Assembly: GCA_030159235.1 (NCBI GenBank)
Contig: BSBG01000002.1
Span: 496,001 to 560,000, forward strand
Source of the DNA: Bacillus safensis
GTDB lineage: Bacteria; Bacillota; Bacilli; Bacillales; Bacillaceae
DNA length: 64,000 nt
Direction of reading: 5' to 3'
Positions 34,906 through 45,102 of the stretch are shown piece after piece. Numbering within the stretch: the stretch's first letter is position 1; the number at the start of each line of letters is the position of its first letter. A model generated the notes under the pieces. That model worked only from the letters and a program-made list of their open reading frames with translations, did not search any database and was not told the DNA's origin. The position numbers and the translations under genes were made by a program.

Positions 34906-34977
34906 AGGCGTCAGCTCCCATTCTTACTTCAATTAAACCTGTCTCAATTTTTATATACAACTATAGGGAATTTTTCA

Positions 34978-35005
34978 TTGAATTTCCTTTTTCTATTGGT
35001 ACAAT
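34978..35005 (+). promoter_or_regulatory. Sigma-A promoter of membrane protein gene
   Basis: TTGAAT, 16 bases, TACAAT, about 58 bases before the start at 35064. Confidence 0.6.
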
Positions 35006-35063
35006 AATGATAGATGACATATCATTCGTTTAGTGTTCTATAGTACGTAGATGGAGGAGTTCC

Positions 35064-35615
35064 ATGTATAGTATCACAATTATTCTATTACTTTTCATCT
35101 TGGCAGTTATCGTCTATTCACTTTTAAGAAAAAAACAAATCATAGATGAACCACCAAATAAGTTTACTGCATGTCTGTTTATCTTCCTGCTCTTTTTTTC
35201 TATCTGCTTTGTGATCGCGGTTCCTAGTATATTGCTATACATCACCGTTTTAGGTGTGAATTTTCTTTTTGGAGAAACCATCACGTACGATTCGTTTTTT
35301 TCTTTGATCTCTTTCTCTTTGGTAGTGAGTGTTATCGTCGTTTTTTGGTCACCTGTCCTTCTATTCATAGGAAAAGGACTGGCTTATCTCCTTAAACTTC
35401 CTGTATGGCTCACTTATGCTTTGGAATGGGTGAGTTCTTGGATCGTTTTACATCTCTCTATCAAGTATGTCCTTTACTTAAATTTAATGAATGTATCAAT
35501 AGGAGATTCCGGCGTATTGATTTTATCATTCTTTGTCAGTTTTTTATTTATTGAGATTGATCTCTTTTACTCACGTATGAAACAACGAAAACAATCGCTG
35601 AACACATATACTTAG
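35064..35615 (+). CDS. Hypothetical multi-helix membrane protein
   Basis: A 183-residue protein with about five transmembrane segments (roughly 3-20, 33-64, 72-98, 118-135, 143-163) and a basic C-terminus. ATG with GGAGGAG. Not recognised with confidence; the layout and the WIVLHLSIKYVL-type helix faintly recall YrvL-like membrane proteins. Own promoter and terminator, in a variable patch after rpsD. Confidence 0.75.
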   Translation: MYSITIILLLFILAVIVYSLLRKKQIIDEPPNKFTACLFIFLLFFSICFVIAVPSILLYITVLGVNFLFGETITYDSFFSLISFSLVVSVIVVFWSPVLLFIGKGLAYLLKLPVWLTYALEWVSSWIVLHLSIKYVLYLNLMNVSIGDSGVLILSFFVSFLFIEIDLFYSRMKQRKQSLNTYT

Positions 35616-35620
35616 CATGA

Positions 35621-35652
35621 AAAAATCTCCTAGATATCTTTCTAGGAGATTT
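35621..35652. terminator. Bidirectional terminator
   Basis: AAATCTCCTAGA / TCTAGGAGATTT stem between the membrane protein and the convergent hydrolase gene. Confidence 0.85.
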
Positions 35653-35659
35653 CAATCGT

Positions 35660-36226
35660 TCATTCTTGACTTGTCCATTCTGCGATGAGCTGCTCTGTTG
35701 TCAGGACTGTCGCAAATTCATCATGCAGTGTGGCAAGTGAGAGCCGATGAATCGTTTCTGGGTCAAAATATGTACCGGTTTGATCTGTTAGTCCAAAGGC
35801 GGCTGTTGCATCTGAGATCAGGTACGTATCAAAGCCAAGATTTCCGCTCATTCTTGTTGTTGTTGATACGCAGTGAGGTGTTGTGAGTCCTGCGATCACA
35901 ACAGTGTCAATCTCGTTTGACCTTAGTTGTTCCTCTAAGTTTGTTCCTATAAAGCTGCTATTGACTTTCTTTTGTATCACCGTTTCTTCCTCAAGCGGTC
36001 TGGCGATCTCTTTAAAGGAATGTCCTTCATTTGCCGGATGAAATACAGAGTCCGGATTGTCAGCTGTATGCTGTATATGAATCACTTTCCAGCCTTTTTC
36101 TCTCCAAAACGTTAATAGACGGCTGATATTCTTCTCTGCCTCTAGATTATTCCGTTCTCCCCATTTTTCATGCTCAAACGCCTTTTGTACATCGACAATG
36201 ATTAGAGCCTTTTGATTCTTTTGCAT
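35660..36226 (-). CDS. Cysteine hydrolase, isochorismatase-like family
   Basis: A 188-residue isochorismatase-fold hydrolase. Catalytic aspartate in LIIVDVQKAF (about residue 13), lysine near VIQKKVNSSF, and nucleophilic cysteine in GLTTPHCVSTT (about 124). Such enzymes cut isochorismate, nicotinamide or related amides; the substrate cannot be told. ATG 36226 with GGAGGTGGG is chosen over the open frame to 36256. Isolated gene. Confidence 0.9.
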   Translation of the reverse strand: MQKNQKALIIVDVQKAFEHEKWGERNNLEAEKNISRLLTFWREKGWKVIHIQHTADNPDSVFHPANEGHSFKEIARPLEEETVIQKKVNSSFIGTNLEEQLRSNEIDTVVIAGLTTPHCVSTTTRMSGNLGFDTYLISDATAAFGLTDQTGTYFDPETIHRLSLATLHDEFATVLTTEQLIAEWTSQE

Positions 36227-36297
36227 AAACGCCCACCTCCGAAGATTCTTAACCACTACATGTAGTGTAAGGAAAGATGATCGTTTTGTACATGTTT

Positions 36298-36491
36298 TTA
36301 TTCAGCTATGTACGTGTCTGTTTTTGCATCGCCATGATGTAATAGATACCAATGATCGATGAACAGTAAGAAAGCACCTCGCCTATTTGAACTGATTTGG
36401 TCATATTCATTCAGATGAAATAGTTGAAGAGAAATGAGCACGGAAAGTAGAGAAAGTATCCTAAAAAATATTGCTTAAGTTTTTGCTTCAT
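36298..36491 (-). pseudogene. Frameshifted small secreted or membrane protein gene
   Basis: ATG 36491 (ribosome site GGGAGG) begins MKQKLKQYF. The zero frame runs on to 26 residues and stops, but the next frame continues as ILSLLSVLISLQLFHLNEYD and on to DTYIAE and TAA 36298. The total of 194 bases is one short of 65 codons. One more T in the T6 run near 36462-36467 would restore a 64-residue protein with an N-terminal hydrophobic helix. Lies between lipA and the isochorismatase gene. No family recognised. A sequencing error in the homopolymer is possible. Confidence 0.5.
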
Positions 36492-36552
36492 CGTTTTGCC
36501 TCCCTTATCATGAACTCTTTCATCTAGCAGCTGCCTTATGTCAGGTGACATC

Positions 36553-36586
36553 AAAAAAAGACAGCATATATCGCTGTCTTTTTTCA
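36553..36586 (-). terminator. Terminator after lipA
   Basis: AAAAAGACAGC / GCTGTCTTTTTT stem, 7-base loop, T run on the minus strand. Confidence 0.88.
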
Positions 36587-36590
36587 TTTT

Positions 36591-37238
36591 TTAATTTGTA
36601 TTCTGTCCTCCGCCGTTCAGCCCTTCTTTAATATACCCTTTGACTTGGCTTGAGGTTAATAGACCAATATGTCCAACGCCATGGATTTGGATGTTTTTTG
36701 CGCCAATTAAACGAGAAAGGCTGTTGACGACGATGAGATCAGCTGAGCTATAGACAGATGTGTAAAGAATTTTTTGATTTGGATCGGTGCCTGGTAAGGC
36801 TCTGCTTGAAACGAGTCCGTTTGCTCCACCAATCGTGACAACGTTTTCAATTTTATTGCCGCCATCTAGATTTTTAATATAGTATAATGTGTTCGCCCCA
36901 CCCATACTATGAGCCACAATATCTACTTTTTTGGCACCCGTTTTGTCTAACACATCTTGGACGAATTTAGATAGACGCGGACCATTGTTGCGGTTATTTC
37001 CTGTTTTGTCTATGAAATCGATAGCATATAATTGGTTTCGATCCCAGCCTTGTCCAACCAAGTAACTTTTAATCGAAGCAAAGTTATAAGAGGCACCACC
37101 AATACCATGCACCATCACAACCGGATTATGCTCAGCCGCCTTCACCTCTTTCGGCTGGATAAAAGCCATTGAACCAATCACCAATGCAAGTGCAACGAGA
37201 ATTTGCAAACTTCTTTTCTTAAATAGAATCACTTTCAT
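36591..37238 (-). CDS. lipA: Secreted lipase LipA (subfamily I.4)
   Basis: An extracellular triacylglycerol lipase of 215 residues. Sec signal peptide of 34 residues ending EVKA, mature start AEHNP. Catalytic triad Ser111 in AHSMGG (alanine in place of the first glycine of the usual GxSxG, typical of Bacillus lipases), Asp167 in SSADLIV, His190 in GVGHIG; in mature numbering 77, 133 and 156, as in B. subtilis LipA. It lacks a lid domain, normal for this smallest lipase class. Monocistronic. Confidence 0.96.
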   Translation of the reverse strand: MKVILFKKRSLQILVALALVIGSMAFIQPKEVKAAEHNPVVMVHGIGGASYNFASIKSYLVGQGWDRNQLYAIDFIDKTGNNRNNGPRLSKFVQDVLDKTGAKKVDIVAHSMGGANTLYYIKNLDGGNKIENVVTIGGANGLVSSRALPGTDPNQKILYTSVYSSADLIVVNSLSRLIGAKNIQIHGVGHIGLLTSSQVKGYIKEGLNGGGQNTN

Positions 37239-37440
37239 TCCCCCTTATTCATCTTATTCCCCTCTATTTTATATAATATAAATATGTCAGAAAAGTGAAC
37301 AAGGTAATATTTATGAAATGATTAAACAGCACTATAAATAATCAAAAAGCACCTTGGACTTTTTTAAATCAAACCTAAAAGACTACGAGATCTATTTTCT
37401 TTCATATATAATGTGATTAGATAAAAGGAGGTTCTACTAG

Positions 37441-37782
37441 ATGCTATTTGCGAAAACACCTGTCCCACCCTACTATGCCGTGATTTTCACATCAAAACGA
37501 ACAAATGTTGAGCAGAAAGAATACGCTGCTGCTGCTCAAAAAATGGAAGAATTAGCGAAAGACTTAGACGGGTTTCTTGGAATTGAAAGTGTACGAGATG
37601 AACATGGTGTTGGGATCACTGTATCTTACTGGGATTCATTAGCAGCAATCAAAGAATGGAAAGCACATACAGCACATCAGCGTGTTCAAAAAAAAGGGAA
37701 AGCAGATTGGTATGAATCCTACACCACCCGAATTTGCAAGGTGGAACATGCTTATACAAACGAAAATTCCCTCCTTGAATAA
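37441..37782 (+). CDS. Antibiotic biosynthesis monooxygenase (ABM) domain protein, YqjZ-like
   Basis: A 113-residue ferredoxin-like ABM-fold protein (YYAVIFTSKRTNVEQKEYAAAA; FLGIESVRDEHGVGITVSYWDSLAAIKEW). Members include heme-degrading and quinol monooxygenases, though many are of unknown function. It resembles B. subtilis YqjZ in length and motif. AAAGGAGG before the ATG. Isolated, between divergent lipA and convergent tyrS. Confidence 0.85.
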   Translation: MLFAKTPVPPYYAVIFTSKRTNVEQKEYAAAAQKMEELAKDLDGFLGIESVRDEHGVGITVSYWDSLAAIKEWKAHTAHQRVQKKGKADWYESYTTRICKVEHAYTNENSLLE

Positions 37783-37843
37783 GAAGCAAACGCCCCTGCA
37801 AAATAATCATCCAACATCAGCTTGATTCCTATTTCTCAAAAAG

Positions 37844-37882
37844 AAAAGCACCTCAATGTATCCCTACATTTGAGGTGCTTTT
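37844..37882. terminator. Bidirectional terminator
   Basis: AAAAGCACCTCAATGTA / TACATTTGAGGTGCTTTT long stem with one bulge, between the ABM gene and tyrS. Confidence 0.9.
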
Positions 37883-37898
37883 GCTGTTTCTTTAAGGT

Positions 37899-39191
<1,293 letters not shown>

Positions 39192-39197
39192 TCAACA

Positions 39198-39470
39198 TAA
39201 AAAACGCCCCTTCGAATGAACGAAGGGACGATATATATCGCGGTACCACCCTGCTTAAAAGACAAAAAATCTTGTCTTTTCACTTACACTGATAACGGAC
39301 AGATCCGTTCTTTCACTAATCAGGGCAGCATGCATGCTCCTTTTCGTAAAAGCGGTTCGTGAGGGTAATTCGAATATCTCTTTGTACTGACTCGCACCAG
39401 CCGTCAGCTCTCTTGGACAGGGAAAGATCATTCTACTGAATCTCAGTCAAAACCTTTTCATATTCAACTA
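39198..39470 (-). promoter_or_regulatory. Tyrosine T-box riboswitch of tyrS
   Basis: The T-box sequence AGGGTGGTACCGCG is at 39239-39252 (minus strand). The stem I signature AGAGAGCTG..GGTGCGAG..CAG is near 39388-39412, and a UAC tyrosine codon at 39365-39367 is the likely specifier. The competing terminator has arms CGTCCCTTCG / CGAAGGGGCG (39205-39230) followed by T6. Uncharged tRNA-Tyr should pair with both sites and allow read-through. Confidence 0.93.
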
Positions 39471-39476
39471 ATGTCA

Positions 39477-39505
39477 TTTTTAACATACTTTTGATATCAA
39501 GTCAA
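39477..39505 (-). promoter_or_regulatory. Sigma-A promoter of tyrS
   Basis: TTGACT (39500-39505), 17 bases, TAAAAA (39477-39482) on the minus strand, placing the start just ahead of the T-box. Confidence 0.6.
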
Positions 39506-39519
39506 CTGATGAAAAAATG

Positions 39520-41244
39520 TTAATCTTCCATTGTCGAAAGGTCGCCAGCCGGTAAATTCAGCTCCCACGCCTTTAGCACACGTCTCATGATTTTTCCGCT
39601 CCGTGTTTTTGGCAGTTTGTCTTTAAACTCAATTTCTCGCGGTGCTGCATGTGCTGCGAGTCCTTTTTTCACAAAGGTACGAATCTCTTCTTTCAGCTCA
39701 TCTGTCGGCTCATATCCGCTTCTGAGCGCAATAAATGCTTTAATAATTTCGCCGCGGACCGGATCTGGCTTTCCAATGACACCAGCCTCTGCAATGGCCG
39801 GATGTTCTACGAGTTTACTTTCCACCTCAAATGGACCGACCCGTTCTCCTGATGTCATGATGACATCATCGACACGCCCCTGGAACCAAAAGTATCCGTC
39901 TTCGTCCATATAAGCTGAATCTCCTGAAACATACCAATCTCCCGGCATAAAGTAAGATTCATATTTTTCAGGATTGTTCCAGATCGTATGCATCATAGAC
40001 GGCCAGCCTTTTTTAATGGCAAGATTGCCCATCCGGTATGGTGGAAGTTCCTTTCCGGCATTATCCACAATCGCTGCTTCTACGCCTGGAATTGGTTTCC
40101 CCATCGAGCCTGGCTTGATGTCCATGCATGGATAATTACAAATCAGCTGTGCACCAGTTTCTGTCATCCACCAAGTGTCGTGTATTCGTTTGCCAAATAC
40201 AGCATCTCCCCAACGGATAACTTCTGGATTAAGAGGCTCTCCTACACTTAAAACATGACGAAGCGAGCTGAGGTCATATTTTTGAATGAGATCATCCCCT
40301 GCTCCCATCAACATTCTAAAGGCAGTCGGGGCACTGTACCAGATGGTCACACCGAGTGATTCAATGGTTTCATACCACGTATCTGGATTAAACCTGCCTC
40401 CTAAAATCACATTCGTTGCCCCATTGAACCACGGTGAAAAAATACCGTACACTGTACCTGTTACCCAGCCTGGATCAGCTGTACACCAGTAAACGTCATC
40501 TTCTTTCAAATCAAGCACCCATTTACCGGTCTGGTCTTGCTGCACCATTGCACCATGAACATGAAGCACACCTTTTGGCGTACCGGTTGATCCTGATGTG
40601 TAATGAAGCAGGAAGCCGTCCTTTTCATCCATCCATTCAATCTCAAGTTCCTTTACTGCCTCTTCAAACGCCTCTTCGTAGTGAATTGTCCGCACGCCAT
40701 CGATGTCTTCGTTTTCACCGCCAACAATGATGACAGATTCAAGCTTCGGAAGCTCAGCAAATGGAATCCGCTCAAGCAGATCAGGTGTTGTCACGATGAC
40801 CTTTGCCTCGCTATTTTCTAAACGGTCTTTGACGGCACCTTCCATAAATGCCTCAAATAATGGGCCAACGATCGCACCAATTTTGATGGCACCAAGCAAA
40901 AGGAAATAGAGCTCAGGTGATCTTGGCATAAAGATAAACACGCGATCCCCTTTTTGCACATTCGCCTTTTCTCTGAATAAATTCCCCGCTTTGTTTGTAT
41001 TGATTTTCATATCCCTGAACGTATACTTTTCATCCCGCTGTGAATCTTTGTAGTGAAGCGCCACCTTGTTCTTACGAAACGAGTCCGCATGTCTGTCAAT
41101 CGCTTCATAGGCTGCATTTATTTTTCCTGTTTCATACCAGGAGAAGTTTTTTCTTGCTTCCTCCCATGAAAAATCTTTGTAGGCCTGCTCATAATCATGT
41201 AAATGATAATCCCCTTTTACCGATGGTAGCGTTTCCAATTTCAT
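39520..41244 (-). CDS. acsA: Acetyl-CoA synthetase
   Basis: AMP-forming enzyme that activates acetate. P-loop-like LLHYTSGSTGTPKG, adenylate motif WWMTETGAQL, hinge GRVDDVIMTSGERVGPFEVE, and the regulatory lysine in KTRSGKIMRR near the C-terminus, which AcuA acetylates and AcuC deacetylates. 574 residues from ATG 41244 (TTG 41247 rejected). Divergent from acuABC, as in B. subtilis. A cre site downstream of its promoter suggests a CcpA roadblock on glucose. Confidence 0.97.
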   Translation of the reverse strand: MKLETLPSVKGDYHLHDYEQAYKDFSWEEARKNFSWYETGKINAAYEAIDRHADSFRKNKVALHYKDSQRDEKYTFRDMKINTNKAGNLFREKANVQKGDRVFIFMPRSPELYFLLLGAIKIGAIVGPLFEAFMEGAVKDRLENSEAKVIVTTPDLLERIPFAELPKLESVIIVGGENEDIDGVRTIHYEEAFEEAVKELEIEWMDEKDGFLLHYTSGSTGTPKGVLHVHGAMVQQDQTGKWVLDLKEDDVYWCTADPGWVTGTVYGIFSPWFNGATNVILGGRFNPDTWYETIESLGVTIWYSAPTAFRMLMGAGDDLIQKYDLSSLRHVLSVGEPLNPEVIRWGDAVFGKRIHDTWWMTETGAQLICNYPCMDIKPGSMGKPIPGVEAAIVDNAGKELPPYRMGNLAIKKGWPSMMHTIWNNPEKYESYFMPGDWYVSGDSAYMDEDGYFWFQGRVDDVIMTSGERVGPFEVESKLVEHPAIAEAGVIGKPDPVRGEIIKAFIALRSGYEPTDELKEEIRTFVKKGLAAHAAPREIEFKDKLPKTRSGKIMRRVLKAWELNLPAGDLSTMED

Positions 41245-41259
41245 CAAACAGTCCCCCTT

Positions 41260-41273
41260 TGCATACGTTTACA
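41260..41273 (-). promoter_or_regulatory. cre site in the acsA leader
   Basis: Minus strand TGTAAACGTATGCA, 12 of 14 fits to cre, placed just after the acsA transcription start where CcpA would block elongation. Confidence 0.6.
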
Positions 41274-41279
41274 ATGACC

Positions 41280-41308
41280 ATTATAGTATAGATGACTTTT
41301 TTTCTCAA
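41280..41308 (-). promoter_or_regulatory. Sigma-A promoter of acsA
   Basis: TTGAGA (41303-41308), 17 bases, TATAAT (41280-41285) on the minus strand. Confidence 0.8.
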
Positions 41309-41326
41309 TTTTTAAAAAACTTATAG

Positions 41327-41340
41327 TGAAACCGTTTTAA
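41327..41340 (+). promoter_or_regulatory. cre site of acuABC
   Basis: TGAAACCGTTTTAA, 13 of 14 fits to cre. It covers the -35 of the probable acuA promoter (TTTAAT 41336-41341, 17 bases, TAAAAT 41359-41364), so CcpA should repress. Confidence 0.7.
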
Positions 41341-41399
41341 TTCTTGCAAGATTTAAGATAAAATAGAGACGACTCACTAGAATTTGAGGCGGTGGATAC

Positions 41400-42032
41400 G
41401 TGGAGCATCCTAAAACTTATTATTCAAAAACCATTGAGAGAGAAACAGATTCCATCCTGATTGAAGGACCGGTATCTGCATCAGCGCTTGCGAACTGCAC
41501 ATTTCATGAAGGACTAACGGCATTTCGCACGCCTGAGGAACAGAAACAAGCACTTGTTGAAATAGCAGATCTTCCAGAAGGACGTATTATCATTGCAAGA
41601 GTGGATGAGCTTGTCGTAGGCTATGTCACGTATTTGTATCCTGATCCGCTTGAGCGCTGGTCAGAAGGCAAGATGGACAATTTAATTGAGCTTGGCGCAA
41701 TTGAGGTCGCCCCTCCATTTAGAGGATGCTCGCTTGGCAAGCATTTACTTGATGTGAGCATGATGGATGAGCAAATGGAGAATTACATCATCATTACAAC
41801 TGAATATTACTGGCATTGGGATTTAAAGGGGACAAAGAAAAACGTTTGGGAGTACCGCAAAATGATGGAGAAAATGATGAACGCAGGCGGCCTTGTCTGG
41901 TTTGCAACAGACGAGCCAGAGATCAGCTCACACCCTGCCAATTGTTTAATGGCCAGAATCGGGAAACATGTGAGTCCAAATTCAATCGAGCGTTTCGATC
42001 GCCTTCGTTTCCATCAGCGCTTTATGTATTAA
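41400..42032 (+). CDS. acuA: Protein lysine acetyltransferase AcuA
   Basis: GNAT acetyltransferase of 210 residues that inactivates AcsA by acetylation. The acetyl-CoA loop is APPFRGCSLGKHLLD (about 102-116); FHEGLTAFRTPEEQKQALVEIADLPEGRIIIARVDE is typical. Starts at GTG 41400 with GGCGGTG six bases before. Heads acuABC, divergent from its target acsA. Confidence 0.96.
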   Translation: MEHPKTYYSKTIERETDSILIEGPVSASALANCTFHEGLTAFRTPEEQKQALVEIADLPEGRIIIARVDELVVGYVTYLYPDPLERWSEGKMDNLIELGAIEVAPPFRGCSLGKHLLDVSMMDEQMENYIIITTEYYWHWDLKGTKKNVWEYRKMMEKMMNAGGLVWFATDEPEISSHPANCLMARIGKHVSPNSIERFDRLRFHQRFMY

Positions 42033-42071
42033 CGTTCAATTCGTTTTTTTGGCAAAGGGGATTGGTAAACA

Positions 42072-42713
42072 ATGATGATTGAACAAATTATGGAGCGTGA
42101 TGTGATCACGCTGCGAAAAACCGATACGATTGAAGAAGCCATCCAAAAGATGAGTGCACATCACATTCGGCATATTCCGATCGTATCTGATCAAGGATCA
42201 GTCATTGGGATGGTGACAGATCGGGATATTAAAAATGCCAGTCCAAGTATTTTTGAAACAGAAAAAAGACAGCTCTTTATTCAGCGCCCAGTTGAAGAGA
42301 TCATGGTATTAGAGACGATCACGGCTCACCCGCTTGATTTCGTTGAAGAGATTTCAAGTGTCTTTTTTGAGCACGGCATTGGCTGCCTTCCAGTGGTGAG
42401 ACGCGGAAAGCTTGTAGGCATTATCACAAAGACAGATTTGCTTCGTACGTTTGTCAAACTGACAGGTGCTGATCAGCCGGGGTCACACTTAGAGGTTGAA
42501 GTGGAGCAGATGACAGAAGGCCTCGCAGACATTACAGCCATTTTAAAGGAGCAGCATATTCAAATGCTGAGTGTGCTTGTGTACCCGCATGCAAATGAGG
42601 CATCTAAAGTGCTCGTATTCCGCCTTCAAACCATTCATGCAGATCATGTGACGAAGCTGATTCGTGCAAGAGGCTATAAGGTGCTCTGGCCTATGGAGCA
42701 GACGATCAAATGA
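42072..42713 (+). CDS. acuB: Acetoin utilisation protein AcuB (CBS-CBS-ACT)
   Basis: A 213-residue protein with two CBS domains (about 2-60 and 78-135, which usually bind adenosine nucleotides) and a C-terminal ACT-like domain (about 140-210). Precise role unsettled; in the acu operon it is thought to sense energy state. ATG 42072 and 42075 are both possible; the first lies nearer the AAAGGGGA site. Overlaps acuC by ATGA. Confidence 0.94.
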   Translation: MMIEQIMERDVITLRKTDTIEEAIQKMSAHHIRHIPIVSDQGSVIGMVTDRDIKNASPSIFETEKRQLFIQRPVEEIMVLETITAHPLDFVEEISSVFFEHGIGCLPVVRRGKLVGIITKTDLLRTFVKLTGADQPGSHLEVEVEQMTEGLADITAILKEQHIQMLSVLVYPHANEASKVLVFRLQTIHADHVTKLIRARGYKVLWPMEQTIK

Positions 42714-43870
42714 AGGAAGCGACCTTTGTTTTTTCACCATCTTTTCAAACGTACCAATTTCACCAAGATCATCCCTTCAATCAGCTTCGTGTCTACTTAA
42801 CATATGATCTTCTTCAAAAAATGAAGGCGTTAACAGATGATGAGATCGTCGCACCGCGTATGGCTACTCTGGAGGAATTAAAGCTCGTCCATACAGCAGA
42901 TTATATCCAAGCTGTGCAGCGGGCAAGTGAAGGAAAGCTGTCTACAGAAGAGGGTGAACGCTACGGTCTTGGTACTGAGGATACACCTATGTTTGCAGGC
43001 ATGCACGAGGCGGCATCTCTCCTTGTTGGCGGAACATTAACAGCGGTTGATCAAGTGATGCTCGGTCATTCGAAGCATGCACTCAATCTTGGCGGCGGGC
43101 TGCACCACGGATTCAAAGGACGTGCATCTGGCTTTTGTATTTATAATGATAGCTCTGTTGCCATTCAATATATTCAAAAGACATATGGCGCAAGAATTTT
43201 ATATATTGATACGGATGCTCATCACGGTGATGGTGTACAGTTCAGCTTCTATGACGACCCAGAGGTATGTACGGTCTCCATTCATGAAACGGGACGCTAC
43301 TTGTTCCCTGGAACTGGACAAGTACAAGAAAGAGGTCATGATAAAGGCTATGGCTACGCCTATAATATTCCACTTGATGCATTTACAGAAGATGAATCGT
43401 TCCTCGAAGCATACCGAACAGCAGTGACTGAAATTGCTGCTTTTTTTAAACCAGATGTGATTTTGACCCAAAACGGAGCGGATGCACACTACTATGATCC
43501 ATTAACTCATTTATCTGCTACCATGAAAATATATGAGGAAATTCCTAGACTTGCCCATGAGCTTGCGCATCAATATTGTGATGGTAAATGGATCGCTGTT
43601 GGCGGAGGAGGATATGATATTTGGCGCGTCGTTCCAAGAGCGTGGAGCCGTATTTGGCTTGAGATGAAAGGCATTACACCGCAAGATGAGCTCCCTCAGG
43701 ACTGGATTCAGGCATGGAATAAGCAAGCGCCTGTCACCCTTCCACAAACGTGGAGAGACCCTGACAATTTATATCCACCGATCCCAAGAAAAGCAGAGAT
43801 CACAGAAAAGAATGCTCAAACAGTAGAAAAAACACTCATGCCTGTCAGAAGAGAAAAGAAAAAGGCATAA
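42710..43870 (+). CDS. acuC: Protein deacetylase AcuC (class I HDAC fold)
   Basis: Zinc-dependent deacetylase of 386 residues that reactivates acetylated AcsA. Motifs: GGGLHHGFKGRASGFCIYND with the catalytic His pair, the zinc aspartate in YIDTDAHHGDGVQ, QNGADAHYYDPLTHLS, and GGGGYD near the end. Last gene of acuABC. In B. subtilis motPS lies between ccpA and acuC; here they are absent. Confidence 0.96.
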   Translation: MKEATFVFSPSFQTYQFHQDHPFNQLRVYLTYDLLQKMKALTDDEIVAPRMATLEELKLVHTADYIQAVQRASEGKLSTEEGERYGLGTEDTPMFAGMHEAASLLVGGTLTAVDQVMLGHSKHALNLGGGLHHGFKGRASGFCIYNDSSVAIQYIQKTYGARILYIDTDAHHGDGVQFSFYDDPEVCTVSIHETGRYLFPGTGQVQERGHDKGYGYAYNIPLDAFTEDESFLEAYRTAVTEIAAFFKPDVILTQNGADAHYYDPLTHLSATMKIYEEIPRLAHELAHQYCDGKWIAVGGGGYDIWRVVPRAWSRIWLEMKGITPQDELPQDWIQAWNKQAPVTLPQTWRDPDNLYPPIPRKAEITEKNAQTVEKTLMPVRREKKKA

Positions 43871-43871
43871 G

Positions 43872-43912
43872 AAAAGCAGGCTTTTCCCTTTAAGGTGAGC
43901 CTGCTTTTTTGT
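43872..43912. terminator. Bidirectional terminator acuC / ccpA
   Basis: AAAAGCAGGCT / AGCCTGCTTTT stem with T6 on the plus strand and TTTTC on the minus. Confidence 0.88.
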
Positions 43913-43913
43913 T

Positions 43914-44915
43914 TTATTTTGTTGATTGTCTTTCTTCTATTCTGTGCGGAAGCTCAACAATTTGATCGTCCACTTGTTCTTTGTTCATCAGCTTTGTCAG
44001 CAGTCTCATTGCGACAGCACCAATATCATATGTCGGTTGAACAACTGTTGTCAGCTGAGGACGCACCATGAGAGAAAGTCTTGTGTTATCAAAGCCAATC
44101 ACTTCTAAATCTTCAGGAATAGATACACCTCTGTCTTGCGCCCCATGAATGACACCTAAAGCCATTTCATCTGTAGCCGCGATAACAGCTGTTGGCTTGT
44201 CAGACTGCTCAAGCAGATGAGCAAGTGCTTCAATTCCAGAATCATAAGAGTAATCTCCTTCAGCGATGAGCCCATCATCAAACGCTATGCCCGCTTCTTC
44301 AAGCGCACGCTTATAACCCGCAAGCTTTCTCACTGAATTGATTGGTTCTGACATTGGACCAGATACGAATGCAATTCGTTTGTGTCCTTTTTCAACTAAT
44401 AGCTGAACTGAATCATAAATCGCCTGCTCATAGTTGATGTTGACGGATGGTGTTTGAGCCTGCTCTTCAACAGATGCTGCAAGAACAATCGGCACAGGAG
44501 AGCGCTTAAATTCTTCAACAAGCACATCTGTGATGTTTCCGCCCATAAAGACAATCCCGTCTACTTGTTTGCCTAGCATCGTATTTAACAAATGAAGCTC
44601 TTTATCTGTATTTTGATCAGAGTTGCTCAAAATGATGTTGTATTTATACATCGTCGCGATATCTTCAATTCCACGTGCAAGCTCCGAATAAAAAATACTA
44701 GAAATATCTGGAATAATAACCCCGACCGTCGTTGTTTTTTTACTTGCAAGGCCTCGTGCCACTGCATTCGGACGGTAGCCAAGGCGATCAATCGCTTCGA
44801 GCACCTTTTTTCTTGTTGTTGGTTTTACGTTCGGATTACCATTCACTACACGTGATACCGTTGCCATACTTACATTTGCTTCTCTTGCTACATCATATAT
44901 TGTAACATTATTCAC
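43914..44915 (-). CDS. ccpA: Catabolite control protein A
   Basis: LacI-family master regulator of carbon catabolite control, acting with HPr-Ser46-P. Helix-turn-helix [22 protein letters not shown] (about 4-25), hinge [16 protein letters not shown], periplasmic-binding-like core. Start GTG 44915 with GGAG eight bases before gives 333 residues, as in B. subtilis (334); the GTG at 44924 is part of the ribosome site. A candidate cre-overlapped promoter lies upstream. Confidence 0.97.
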   Translation of the reverse strand: MNNVTIYDVAREANVSMATVSRVVNGNPNVKPTTRKKVLEAIDRLGYRPNAVARGLASKKTTTVGVIIPDISSIFYSELARGIEDIATMYKYNIILSNSDQNTDKELHLLNTMLGKQVDGIVFMGGNITDVLVEEFKRSPVPIVLAASVEEQAQTPSVNINYEQAIYDSVQLLVEKGHKRIAFVSGPMSEPINSVRKLAGYKRALEEAGIAFDDGLIAEGDYSYDSGIEALAHLLEQSDKPTAVIAATDEMALGVIHGAQDRGVSIPEDLEVIGFDNTRLSLMVRPQLTTVVQPTYDIGAVAMRLLTKLMNKEQVDDQIVELPHRIEERQSTK

Positions 44916-45073
44916 ATAAATCACTCCTTCAAATACACTTCATATCTATAGCATTCACCAATTGGATTGAGACATGTCAGATACGAGGAAAATAATATCC
45001 TATTTGTCATTAAAACGATGAAAAGAGATACATAATTTTTCAATCTACATCAAAATGACATTCTTTTATGAAA

Positions 45074-45102
45074 TTATACACGTTTTTGTGTCATATGAAA
45101 AC
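45074..45102 (-). promoter_or_regulatory. Candidate promoter of ccpA
   Basis: Minus strand TTTTCA (45097-45102), 17 bases, TATAAT (45074-45079). The -10 is perfect and the -35 weak. It lies about 160 bases before ccpA. The remainder of 44916-45322 shows no gene. Confidence 0.5.

Noticed and set aside
39777-40909. Several 60-110-residue frames on the strand opposite acsA
   Set aside because: They mirror the codon pattern of acsA, lack ribosome sites and overlap a certain gene.
42543-42740. 65-residue minus-strand frame across the acuB-acuC junction
   Set aside because: Shadow frame over two certain genes with ATGA overlap.
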